From contig NW_020312163.1 of assembly GCF_002999335.1 (NCBI RefSeq), forward strand, positions 1-59,369: a stretch of DNA of 59,369 nt, read 5' to 3'. The position numbers were made by a program, and so were the translations under genes. The stretch's first letter is position 1, and every line of letters begins with the position of its first letter. This DNA comes from Cyclospora cayetanensis (lineage: Eukaryota; Apicomplexa; Conoidasida; Eucoccidiorida; Eimeriidae). The notes under the pieces are model-generated. The model ran no database searches. It saw only the letters and a program-made list of their open reading frames with translations, and was not told the DNA's origin. Positions 45,612 through 57,600 of this stretch are shown here, one piece after another.

Positions 45612-48049
45612 CTACACCGTAGCAGGCAATGCCCGGCCAAAAATGGCGGACCTTACCCATCCCTCCAAGCACTGCCACGCGGCTTTGCCGTTAATTTGCA
45701 GAGAGAAATACACAAAGCGCCAGAAAGGAACCGTTAAACCCCCACCTACGAATGTAAGAAAAGGCAGCTGCACCGCTGCCTGACCAGCACCAACGAAGCA
45801 CAGGGCCACACCCCTCTGTTCTATAAAAGCAGGGAGAAGAGAGAGCACGCTTGAGCTTCCAGGCACCTCATCGCTTGCTTCTGCCTCTCCTGATGGCGTG
45901 GAGACGTCATTTACGAGCCCACCTGCTGATACCCTCGAGAGCATGGAATTGAAGATAAGGGCTAAGAACTCCCCCTGACGCTTTGCGTTCTGAGCCGTTG
46001 GTACAGGGGGGAGGTAGCTCCTATCTATTTTCTGAACACACACGCACACACGCTATGAATCGTAAATCACAGGACCTGAAGAAATGGCGGGGAAGAAGCA
46101 AGGCCAGCCAAGGCGTGAATACACCAACGGACGCCGGGACATGTACAAACAGAAGCACCAATGGAGGCAAGGAGACACCGGGAAAAAGACGGCAAATAGA
46201 TGAACACTATCGACCGATACGGAGAGAGGCTCCTAAAAGGGCAGACGGAACACTTTGTTGGTCGAAGGTCTCACCACGATAATAAGCACAGAAGGATATT
46301 CTACGGAAGCGATCCTCACGCACAGACTTGTATGGAGGCATGGAGACTCAATGAGGGCCAGGGAGACGCCTAAGGGCACGCAGAACGAGGATAAATAACT
46401 TACCGTTAAAAGATCCGAGAACTCCTCCTCAGTCAATCCGCTGCACTTTTCGACGGCGGAAATCTCTGCAGCGCCGTCCAGGATTTGAGGAAACAAAAGA
46501 GCCATACGATGTTGTTGACTGGACAGCCAGACGGGGTCTGCACGCATATTCACATATGCTCCTGACACTCACTAATCTCTAAATCCTCCTAAAACCCACT
46601 CGAACATTTCTGAAAGCTTGGTCTTTCCCAGAAGGATCAAATCCGACTCAATCTGGTATCACGAAGAGACGTCACTACGTCTTTTATTTGAGTCGTGCTC
46701 CCACAAACGCTGATTTTACACCCCAACATCTACACCATGACATCTAATGTACCTGCAAGTCCTTCTTTGTTCCCTTCGCTGGCCATAAGAAAGAGTTGCC
46801 TTGCATAAAGAGAAAGAGGAGGGGGAGAAACAGTACAGCAGTCCCCGAAAGCAAAGACGCCATCCGTCCCCAGGACTCTAAATGAAGGATCGACAAGCAG
46901 GCGCTTCTGAGTATCGAGCTGAACTTGCGACTGCCGCTCCTGCTGCTCTGGGAGCAAGTATTGCTGTGATAGTGCCTCAGTGAGAGCTCCAGCTATCTTT
47001 GAAGGTTGCACACCTGCGGCCCAGAGGACAAGTCCACAGGGGACGCTTGTCTCTCCAGATCCTGAGGTGACCTTGTCTTTTGCTGCCGTTTCCAGACTCC
47101 GAATGACGACACTATTGGCCGCTACGGAGACCACCAAGGAGTTAAAGAGCACTTCCACTTTGTTTTTCTGCAGTGCCAGCAGCGCTCCGTTGCTGATCTG
47201 TGGTTTGTAGCTCTTGAGGAGCCGATCTCCCGAATCAACCACCAGTATAGAGAAGAAGCGCCGCAGTTCCGGATACCATCTAGCTGCCTCTCCCTCTAGA
47301 AAGTCCCCTAGTTCTGCCGCTGCCTCTACTCCTGCGGGGCCCCCGCCAACGATTACGAACTGTAGCAGCTGTCTCCTTATTTCATCTGTCGCTGTGGGTG
47401 CTGCAGCTCGTTCCATCACCTGCTGCAATCTTTCCCTTATGCGCTGAGCGTCATCGACATTCCTCAAAAACAGTGCATGCTGCTCCACCCCCGGTATTCC
47501 AAACGTCTTTACCTCCCCCCCTATACCGATCACTAGGAAATCAAAGGGCTCCTCCCAACTACCTTCTGAAGGCGAATGCGCCAAGCATCGCGCAGTCTTC
47601 TTTTCGTAGTCAACAGATACCAGCGTTCCCTGTCTATACACACCACGGGCATTCGGATCTCCTCCCGCAACCAGCAGAGTGCGCAGTGGGACAGAGCACG
47701 TAGAAGGGTGCAGGACACCCCCTATGCAGGAGGGCAGAAGAGGAGTAAAGGAAAAAAGGGGGCTTGAGGACACCCACACCACCTCATATTGAGTGAAATC
47801 TAAATTAGAAACGAACGCGACAGAAGCGAAACCACCACCACAGACAACCACGCGGCGCCTGCGCTGTTGAAGCGCCGCTGGCAGAAAGGGATGCTCAGCA
47901 GTCTTTTGCAAACGCAACAAGCGTAAGTACACCAGCACGGAAGACAGAACACGTTTCAAGCTGTAATACTTCGCTACAAACAGTCCGGGGAGAGACGGAG
48001 GTCTCTCCAGTGCCGTACGAAGATCTTTCAGAGGAACAATGGTATCCAT
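45612..48049 (-). CDS. NDH2: Type II (alternative) NADH:quinone dehydrogenase
   Basis: A single-subunit FAD enzyme that passes electrons from NADH to ubiquinone without pumping protons; in apicomplexans it replaces complex I at the inner mitochondrial membrane. Three exons: 46753-48049, 46404-46537, 45612-45989 (1809 nt, 602 aa). The first nucleotide-binding motif is VVVCGGGFASVAF (residues 67-79), the second FVIVGGGPAGVEAAAEL (231-247). LVLWAAGVQPS (340-350) and GVFAFGDCC (397-405) are the FAD-side signatures. The C-terminal domain has GVALCFVGAGQAAVQLPF and FWRFVYFSLQING, the membrane-binding region of the family. The N-terminus (about 65 residues, basic with a Leu/Val-rich stretch) may target or anchor it. 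No EF-hand insert is present. Introns sit only in the last third. Confidence 0.94.
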
Positions 48050-48059
48050 CTCCTCTTTG

Positions 48060-50900
48060 TCGACACTTTTGAAAGATGATTAGGGCCTAGGCAAGGGCAG
48101 TATAACGTTAGCTACACTGAGAATTCACCAGGAAGCATATTTAATTAAGGAAATTAAGGCTGTGTGGGAGGTGAAAAGCAGAAAGCTGAGATATAGTGCC
48201 GGAGTCATGGGCTTTGCCTTCGACTGGTCCTGCATCGAAGTGGGGAAGGAGAGGGAAGTGAGTTTGTTTGGAACGAAGAAAGAAAATAGTAACATACACC
48301 TAACTTTTGAAAGGTTTTATTGAAGCTGCTGTCATATTTTCACTCAAAGGTTCAAGAATTTCATGGCAACCTACCTCTCAGCAGTGTACTTCATTCCTTT
48401 CAACACGTAGGGAGGCAGGCAGGCCTGGACTGCTCGCTTCTCGTGCGCTTTGAAGTAATTCACCTGTATGAATATTCTTGCTATAGGTAAGCACACTAAT
48501 GCTGTGCGCTTCAGCGTATGTCGCCGCGTTTCGTTGCAACATTTCATAGCGTTGACATACCATCTCTCCGCTTTCCTTTCACGGCATCGGACTCGGCTGC
48601 GTGCACTCTGCCTATACGCGGATACACGAGTACATGTTACTATTTCCTTTCTTCGCAACGGACAAGCCAACTCCGCGTTCAGCGCGCGCTACGGGGCATT
48701 GCCTTATGTGAGAAAAGATTTACAACAGACAAGTTTATCAAGGTGATATGCCATCAACTACAACTTAATAACTAGTAGACCTGCTCAATCTAGCTCCCGT
48801 ATAGCCATCAATCATCGTGACAGAGGACCTCTCCTGAGCACGGAGTTACATGGACTGTCAGATCCATTCAGGGTCGATTTTTGTTGGCTTACAAACTAGC
48901 GAGCTACCTCTAAGCAGCCAAATGTCTCCATGTCCATCAGCTGGGTGTCTTACTGACTGAATTCAGGCCCATTTACATCTAGTTACTTCGAACGGTCCTA
49001 TTACTCACAGAGCGATGGGCCTGAGGGCACGTGTAGGCTTCCGTCCAAGAGTTCCCAATTGAATGTCTTCATCCCCAAACCCTATTAAAAGCACAAAATC
49101 AAGCTACTGTCTGTTCTCTGCAAACAAACACCCAGAGCCTCTCCATGCCCTTCCACCACATGTAGGGGAGGAAGGAAAACTGGTTTCAACTAAATGTACT
49201 ATCTGAGCAGTTCGGCCATTCATGGGTGCAACATAGCGCATGGACAAATGGCAACCCCCCAATGGATCTCCGACGGTGTACAAGTGACCTGTTTGTGTCG
49301 CGACTTTGCATACCCTGGTTCACAGCGAGTACGCTACTGATCCGCTCTACAGAAGCGAATGTGAAGAGTGTGCTCGCGCAGACCAGATGTACCACCCCAA
49401 AAATCAGGGCCGGATGATGAGCCCCCTTCCAAAAGATCAAAGGGCTGTGATCCAACCTTCACAACAATGACTGCTGTGATATGACGTAACGTGAGGTGCA
49501 ATCATCACCATGTTTGGTGTCTACGGCCATACATACGTAATGATTCTTGCTGAAGAAAGAGGTCCCTTCATCCGAACGTACTCTCCCAAGAGGTCGCGGT
49601 TGGTTCAACTGCTCCCCATCCTCCCTTTCGGGTTTACCTTCCCTCGGGCAGAGCTAATGAGCATAATCTGCGCTGCAGTATATTGTGTGCCTCTTTTTGC
49701 CTTCCTGAGATGCTGGAAGATTCGGGCTTCAGGTTAGTGGTACACAGCAAAAGCGAGATATCTAGCTAAGCAGACAGCAAAAAAATGGAAGACTGCAAGG
49801 AGCTGTGAACGCTCCTAGGCAAGTCAACCAATAAGCGGAATACAAGAGCCCTACCATTGCATAGGCCTGGAAAATTGCTGCAGAGGGAAGACGATATTGC
49901 TCTCAGTTTCTTTAAGCATTTGCTATTCAAATCTCGTTTTCAAAATCGGAATTTCCTTTGTGAGAAGTGTTCTTCTCTGCATTTCTCCAAGTTATTCTAA
50001 GAAAGATCTCCGCCTCACTTCTAGCTGAACAAACCGTCTATTGCCATAAGACTTACAGAATCTCCCCAATATCTGAAATTCTGGGTGTGTCAGCCCTACG
50101 TGCTAACAGACAGGGGAAAGCGAGCTCCACTGCACAATGTTTCCTTCCAAGAGGCACTCAATCCCTCCAGAATGAATAACTCTAGTTCACAAATTAAACC
50201 CCAAATTATAAATCGAAACACCAATGTGGGTCTCTGCACATGCCACGAGCTGCGGCCTCCGCAATTGGCTCATCTAGGAAAAGGCACAGATGCGGCAGGC
50301 CAATAGTGCACACAGCCGTAAATCATGATCATTTTTTCCTAGAGGCATCACTTGACAAGCAAGGGAAAGAGAGAGGGCCGTTCGCCTCTCATTCGAGGAA
50401 GGCAACTGGCTCTGCACTTGGTTCGTCGCCACAACGGATATAGTGTTGCAGCTGCATATTTCCAGTGCATGAGCTGAATAGCAGACAAGGGGAGACACCG
50501 AATCAAGTTAGCTCCCGCTGCCCTTGAGGCTGCTTTTTACTCTGCTCTTCCTTCCCCCCGCCCCTCCTCTTCCCTAAGATGTACCAACTGAACTGTGGAT
50601 AGAAATGAAGAGAGAGCGGAGATCGAAAAACAGAAGCGAAAGACATTTAGGCATCTTGCACTTCTTGCGTTTGACGCCGAGACGCTGCAGGCCGCTGACG
50701 GCTCCGAATCTGAACGCCCCAAAGCAACTCACAATGGGCTTACGGGCATCTATAGTTTGCTGCAGGGGTTGCCACTGCTAGGAGTTTACCGGACGGCACA
50801 ACTTGAGGGGCAGCCAAACACAGACGCCCAGGGAACGTGAAGCAGTGCACAAAGTGGAGGAGAAGAAAGAGAACAGCAACGCAGGAAGAGCAAGTAGGGC
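48060..50900. other. Intergenic, nothing recognisable
   Basis: It should contain the upstream region of NDH2 on its left. I found no exon chain, no RNA gene and no clear repeat. Frames present lack conserved features. Confidence 0.5.
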
Positions 50901-51103
50901 GTGTGAAACGTGTTCAGAAACCTCGACCTCCATGAGCGACTAAAAGAAGTCCCCCTCCCCAAAGCACCGGGAAATACAGATGTCACAGTGAGATGCACAG
51001 AGACACACGGGAAGGCAGAGCGTAACGAAATAGCCAGACAGACGCAACTTGTCGATTCAATTATGAGAAAAAAAACACCTCAGGCAGCAACACGCGAGTA
51101 CAT

Positions 51104-53619
51104 TCACCGCAGCAAGACCAGCTCAGTCGGCCCTTTCACAGCAGCCCGTACCGCGATGCCCTCTTCGCTGTCACCGGTGCTGCTACATTCTGGATATTTT
51201 GCTTCTTCATCTTTGCGCCACGCGAAGTCGTGATGTATGCCTCTGTGCTTCACTTGGGCGCGAAGCCGTCGGAGTTGCGCAACTGCACACAAGCACCGAA
51301 AACACAAGCCAGAATAAGAAGAGCACCAGGCAAGCGAAGAGCGCGCAAGACCCTCCAGAAGGGAGCCGCGCGTGAGTCTCACGCGACGACGAGGCACTGC
51401 AACTTACTGCCTGCATCCAGCTGTTGTTGCTCCTCCGTATCTTCCTCCGTGGCCTCTTGCTGCCGGAGCAGCAGCTCCTGCTGTCGCTGCTGTTGCTGTT
51501 GCCTGCGTGCAATTGCTTCCCAGCCGTCTTCCTTCGCCTCTACCCAGGGGCCTATCATGGGGCCTTCCGTGGCAGGCACGACGCGGCGTGGCACAGCGGC
51601 TTCCGAGGTGTCTTCACCTTCCTCCGAAGCCGTGTCAGCGCTTGCTTCTTCGCTTTCCGAGGCACGATGCGTTCCTGCTGCTGCGTCGAGGCTCTCCTCC
51701 ACTACTGGCCCTTGCTGGGGGGAGGCCTCCTGGGAATCCCCGGCAGAGACTCCGGCAGTCGCTTCTCCCGCAGTTTCTGCGTTCGCATGCTCTTCAGCGG
51801 TGCTTTGCGCACTCTCCCCTCTTCCGACAGCTCCTCTTGCGGCCTCCCCGCTGCTCCACAGACTTGCGGCTGCAGCCGCTGCCTCGGCTGCAGCCGCGGC
51901 AATGGCAGCAGCTGCATCCGTTGCTGGTGAAGGCTGCTCAGCCTCCTCACGAGGACGCTTCAGAGGGAGTGCACGCTGCAGCTGCTGTTGCAGATCTTCT
52001 CCATGCAGCTGTTCACCGCAGCCTCCATAAGGCCTCCTCCGCATCTGTTCTTGGGGCTGTTGCGGAGGCTCGTCCTTGTAGAGGCTGAGGCTTCTGGGCC
52101 CGCGTTTGAAGACATAGCCTGTGGGGATGCTGCTGCTTGTGTTGCAGGGGATAAAATCCGGCTGGCTAGTAGCATGGGTGCTACTGCGAGAGGCGGCAGC
52201 GGGTAGGGGTGAGGCCCTTTCGGCAGAAACAGCCGCTGGCGTGGCACGCGGAGGAGCATCTTGAGGCGCCGCTGTTGTCTTCACGGGCACTCGAGGAGCA
52301 GGTGATGGTGTTGCAGACGAGGGTGGAGGCACAAAAGCATGCGTCGTGGCTTCGAGGGGCTTCGCATGCGTCGTGGCTTCGAGGGGCTTCGCATGCGTCG
52401 TGGCTTCGAGGGGCTTCGCATGCGTCGTGGCTTCGAGGGGCCTCGCATGCACCGTGGCTTCAAGGGGCCTCGCATGCACCGTGGCTTCAAGGGGCTTCGC
52501 ATGCGTCGTGGCTTCAAGGGGCCTCGCATGCACCGTGGCTTCGAGGGGCTTCGCATGCACCGTGGCTTCGAGGGGCTTCGCATGCACCGTGGCTTCGAGG
52601 GGCACTTTGAAGGAAGGAGGAGGAGGAGGAGCAGCAGCAGCAGTTGCAGCGTCCTGTTGCTCTTTCTTCACAGGCTTCTTTACAGACAAAACACGCAGCA
52701 CCGGCCGTGACGTGGCAGGGGTGGCTGCACTCCCTGCAGCGGCAACAGCAGGTACAGCAGCAGCAGCAGCAGAGGCTGCTGCTGTTGCTGCAGCATAGCC
52801 GACCCCCGGGGGAGGCGTCCAGGAGACCTCTCCAGTTGTCTTGTGGCGAAAGAAGGGGAGCCCCTGATCCGCCACGAACTCCCACATGGTGCTGCTGCTG
52901 TCACTGCTGCTGGTGCTGCTAGCGGCAGGAACAGACTCCGCTGCGAAGTGAGCACAGCACGCAGAGTCAGGAGGCGAGATGCGAATACTGCAGGGGGTGT
53001 GTGGATACCGAGACACTAGGGTTCAGAGCACGCTGGCTGCCGCACACACGGAAACTGCACGGCGTCTTGACGGACCCCAAGCGCCCCTATGCTTGCTACA
53101 GTCTTACAGCCTCCCCCCCTCCGTTCTTGGTGAAACTGCTGGATTCTAGCCTTTTCCTCCTTTTGCATGCGCAACACGTCATACGCAGAGGGCCCCCCTG
53201 GAGGCATGGGGGCTGCAGCTGGGTATGGCCACCCCCGGGATGCAAATATACGCGTCTCATCGTCATGCATCGCCGCAGCAGCGGCAGCTTCCATCTGCTG
53301 CAGTTCCTTCTGCAGCAGTCGCTCCTGTTGCTCCTTTTCCCTGTGGCGTTGGTGAGCTACGGACAGCTGTTGGCGTGCATTCTCCAGGTGACGCGTGGAC
53401 TGCTCATGCTTCTTCACGTTCTGCATGCAAAAAGAAAAAGCCCCAGTGGCGAGTTCGAGGGGGATCCGTAACGCATTCAGCAGACACTACAGATGCGCTG
53501 AGCAGGCAGGGGGGGAAACAGCACCCGCAGCAAAGTGGACGTACCATGACATGGCCACTGAGCCACGTGTTGCAGATTTGGCAGTAATGCTTCTTCTGAG
53601 ACACCCACCGCTCCGTCAT
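51104..53619 (-). CDS. WBP4/FBP21-like spliceosomal protein (U1-type finger, WW)
   Basis: The human WBP4 (FBP21) is a spliceosome-associated protein with a matrin/U1-type zinc finger followed by WW domains that bind proline-rich splicing factors. Exons: 53545-53619, 53108-53420, 51408-52940, 51104-51282 (2100 nt, 699 aa, in phase). MTERWVSQKKHYCQICNTWL begins the finger (C13, C16), completed by VKKHEQSTRH (two His) in exon 2. A basic, Gln-rich coiled-coil region follows. Exon 3 opens with one WW domain, MWEFVADQGLPFFRHKTTGE then VSWTPPPG; the second signature aromatic/Trp pattern is intact. Next are Ala-rich linkers, ten copies of a nonapeptide, and Ala/Gln/Glu-rich tails. The last exon is less certain because the KKR-type C-terminus of the family is not obvious. 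Only one WW is seen versus two in human. Confidence 0.85.
52337..52606 (-). repeat. Ten-copy 27-bp coding minisatellite
   Basis: Units start every 27 bp from 52337 to 52580 on the plus strand, each beginning GCATGC. On the coding (minus) strand every unit encodes PLEAT-V/T-HA-K/R. The variants are scattered rather than graded: V or T at position 6, K or R at position 9. Because 27 is a multiple of three, copy number can change without frameshift; both strands stay open in several frames, creating spurious frames opposite the gene. Confidence 0.97.
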
Positions 53620-54670
53620 CTTCGGGGCGGATGCTACTTCTGCTATGCTTTGGAGCGCGCAGTCGACAAGAATGGTGTTAATACTACTGCTGGTGTAATG
53701 GCTGCTGCCGCCGCATGAGCTGGCAAAGCCACAAACAGCCAGAGGCGAGAGCGCAAGCCTCAGGTTAGGTCGACATGGGCCCTCTGGTAGTCGCCGTCCG
53801 TTTGTCTGCGGCTCCCTGCTGCAGTGCTGCTCCTGCTGCTGCAGCTAAGGCGGCTAAGGATATGCGCAAAGCTGAAGCCGTCGCTCCTATCGCTGATCTG
53901 CTTCTGGAAATGCTGATATCGCCGTCCTCGCTTTCTTCTCGTGTTGCAGCTTCTGATGAGGAGATGCCCGCTGCGCTATGCGCTACCCCGCGGCGGAGAG
54001 AGAAGCTTGACGGATTTGTGGTCGGAGGCTTCAGCACGAGAGGCCAGACGACTTCTAAACCGGAAAATTGCACGAGAGAACACGCCACCGAAGCACACGA
54101 ATAATTTGGGGGAGGGAGGAGCGCCTTCCTTCTACAGATGCCGCGTGAATGGCATCTTGCGCTGCTGAGGAGATCAGGGGCCCCCCCTCTTCCCCCCCTT
54201 TCCCGCAACCCTTAAGGCTAAAATAGACGATTATTAATCCGAATTCCTTCGTTTCTCGTAACTCGTGGCGCCTTGGAACCAGCAAAGAAAACTTCAGGAT
54301 CCTAGCAGGCAACCGTTGCAATGTGTGTTTTTCCCTCCTTCTTGGGTGTACATACAGCGGCTTCCTCGACACAGCGCCGACCAACCACTGCACGCGTGCT
54401 CTGCAAAGGGCCAATACGCCGGCCGCACACAGGTCATGAGTAGCCTCGATTTCCACTTCTTTTGCGTCATTCTTTGAATTTCCTCATTGCCTTTCAGTCA
54501 AAGGGATCGTGGGACGAGCAGCCGCCACCCCGACGCGCAGGGAACCACCTCGTTGCAAGGTTTCTGCTGTCCGTCGCTACCAACAGCTGAACAGGGTGTA
54601 CTTCCTTTCTCACACCCACCCACCCGCATCAGCGAACGGCAGCTCCTGAAAGCTGCTGCTCCTGTATGTC
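53620..54670. other. Divergent intergenic region between WBP4-like and APP genes
   Basis: The two genes start 1.05 kb apart on opposite strands, so both promoters should lie here. An ATG frame on the plus strand at 53775-54104 (MGPLVVAVRLSAAPCCSAAP, 109 codons, Ala-rich at first) and an overlapping minus frame at 53765-54208 are both open. Neither has a family signature and GCT/GCA bias explains the openness. Either could be a small gene or leader exon. A GGGGCCCCCC motif is at about 54178. Confidence 0.4.
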
Positions 54671-57600
54671 ATGTGGGGTCGCACATTCGTTTGCCTCTCT
54701 GTCGCTCGCTGGTGGTGCACTGCTGAGCGTTCCTTCGCCTTTCCAGCAGTTCGAGGGGGCCCTTTCCCCCCGTCATTCGACGCCTCCCTCGGTGCCTTCC
54801 TTTCCCCGAAGCCCCCCAGTCGGCCCAAGAGAGCGCTGGCTTCCAACGCATTCAGCGGCAGCAGCAGCAGCACTCACAACCAGATCGTCAGCAGCGACAG
54901 CAACAGCGACAACAGCAACAACAGCAGCAGCGGCGGCAGAATAGACACAAGAGCTATGGATGGCATAATGAGGCAGACGCATGCCGCTGAAGACAGCCCA
55001 TCTATTTCGTCCGCTCAAGGCAGACTCTCTGCGGTTCGTGCCTTGATGCACGAGCATCAGCTGGACGCTTGGCTCGTGGATGATGCAGATGCTCACGGCA
55101 GTGAAATTCCTTCACCCGCCTTCGCAAGGCGGAGCTTCCTCTCCTCCTTCGATGGCTCGAACGGACTTGCACTCTTGACACAACAAGACGCCCTGCTATG
55201 GACTGATGGACGGTGCGATTACACACACACAACCGCCTGATTTCGAAAAAGGCAGTCACCTTAACTTCAGCCTATAAGCATTTCCCTCGCTCTTCCTATC
55301 GATTGTTTTCTCTTTGTTATCCTTCTCCTTCTTTCTGTCTTTCTTTCCCTCTCGTTGTTTCCCTCTTGCCACTTTTAAATATATCTTTCCTGTTCATGGA
55401 TGCGCGTTCAAGTACGCCTCATTCTGCATGCATTGAACGTCTCTTGGCCTCCTATACTGTGCCGATGCATCTGCTCGTTCGTTTTCAGCTACTTCACCCA
55501 GGCGGAACAGCAGCTGCCAAAGGGTCTGTGGCGCCTCATGAAAAGCGACTTTGGCGATACTCCGACCCTCACGCAGTTCCTCAAGCAACAAACACAGAGT
55601 TAGCTCACCAACACACGCATAGGGATTTCAGCACAAAGCCACCATCGTTGTTTTATATGCGCACGAGAGGGGGCACAGGGTAAACAGCTTGCCGCTCGTC
55701 GTGAGATACTCTGTATTCATGAGAAAACCTTGTTGCGAACAACCCTTGAGTCTCCAGGGTAGTTCTCCCAAGGGTTCACAGGGGAACATTTACTTGGGTG
55801 TGTTTTCTTGGCTTCGAGTGCTTGTGTGTATGTATGTGTATGTATGGATGTGTATGTATGCACCGTATGTGTGGGTATGTATGCACTGTATGTATGTGTA
55901 TGTATGCACTGTATGTATGTATGCACTGTATTTTTATGCACTGTATGTATGTGTATATATGTACATGTATGTATATATGTGTGTGTGCATGCGCATCTGT
56001 CTCAGTCCGCCGACTGGGAGTTGATGGCTTTTCCACCTCAACTAGCCTTCTCAATCAAATAAGAGAGGCGGGTTTCCACCTCTTCAGGGGAGCCTCAGTC
56101 CCCCAGGTATCTTAGACCCTAAATATGCATGCGAGCCTGTGATGATGCCAGCCCCTAGAGGCGGCAGCCTTAAATAGGGGTGTTCTTGCGTTGTGTGGAA
56201 CAGGAATCTTTGGACACTTCCTGGCGGTACGTTGTGCCTCTTGAAAAAAACCTCGTGGATGAAGTGTGGGGCCCTTTAAGGCCTCCTCTTCCGAGCAGCC
56301 AGGTGTATGTACACCCCAAGGAATACAGGGGTGAGGGCTTTGCAGCCGCTGGGGTGGCGACGACATGAGCCGTAAACCCCTGCTTAGTGAGGCCTTTTAC
56401 CTTTTGCGTCTTGTGGCGTTCAAATATGCGGCGGTAGCAGTGCTGGATTGGCCTCCTTATCTCGAAAGTGCAGAGTTTAGTCGTGCTTGGTCTGGGGGTT
56501 TGACTTTCCGATGTGGTCGTAGGTTCTTCCACCCGGGAGAAGGCAGCGAAGGCGGTGGAAGCGATGGCCAAAGAAGGAGCTGATATTATGTTGCTTTCGG
56601 TAAGCTGTTGGAATCCGATTTCGCGCTTGTTTCTAGCCTTTGAAGTTGATCGGACTTGCAAGGGCGTTCCATACTAGGAGCTGCATAGGCGGAACAAGCT
56701 GGATGCAATAATTCCAGACTGGCGGTCTGGGATGAGTATTTGGTGCAGAGCCTTGACGACGTGGCCTGGCTGACAAACTTGCGAGGCGCAGACACCCCCA
56801 ACAGCCCCCTGTTTTACGCATACGCGTTGCTAGTCAGGAAGACTCCTGAGAAATCTTCTGGTGATGGGGTTCGCGAAGGGGAAGAAGGAGGCTCACTGCC
56901 TTGGCGTTTGGTGTGCGTTCTCTCTCCACACTCAGTTGTGTATTTTTCGTCTCCCTTCTGCACTTGCCCCTCCCATCGTGCCCCTGCAAGGCCTCCTACG
57001 GCATGACTGCCTTTTCTTCGACCAGTGTATCGCTCCTCTTCCCACAACTTTGGACGTTTGCTCTTGCGGTCTGCGGCTTAGGGTGTACACTGACCCCCAC
57101 CGGGTGTCTCCTGAGGCAAGGGCCTCGCTCACGCAAGAGGGGGCTTTCCTGCGCCCCTATGACCACTTGGCTAGCGACATCCGGCTCATCCTCAGCTGTA
57201 AGGAGGAGGCGCGGCAGCAACAACACCAGCAGTCTCAGCAGGATCAGCAGCCAAGAGAGACGCAGCAACGGCAGAACACGCAGCAACAAAAGCAGGCTCA
57301 CCTGGATGGAAGCCTCCTTGCGAAGGTGGATTGGATTTTATCAGGGGGTTCAGACTGCCCCTGCACACCGACACCCAAGTCGATGATTCAGGAGGCCTCA
57401 GAAGCGATGCGTTTAGCATGGCTTGATCCAAAGATCAACCTCGCAATACACCGCATCTTCGCAGAGTCAGGAAATCTCCTGGTTAAGGAAACCCCCGTCG
57501 CTGTTGCGAAGGTGTGGACCTTCTGTACACCCCGAACAGCTCTTCGTCCTGCGTTTTTTCCCCCAAGTCTTGCTGCTTCAGCATCACCTGTCTATTTCTA

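Noticed and set aside
52337..52606. CRISPR-like regular spacing
   Set aside because: Units are directly adjacent with no unique spacers, lie within a coding exon, and the genome is eukaryotic.
52281..52798. Long plus-strand frames (RMRRGFEGL, VASRGFACV repeats)
   Set aside because: They are the opposite-strand reading of the 27-bp minisatellite; the minus strand carries the WW and zinc-finger gene with consistent splice sites.
55776..56054. His/Tyr/Thr-repeat protein on the minus strand
   Set aside because: It is the reverse reading of an intronic TGTA microsatellite in the aminopeptidase gene.
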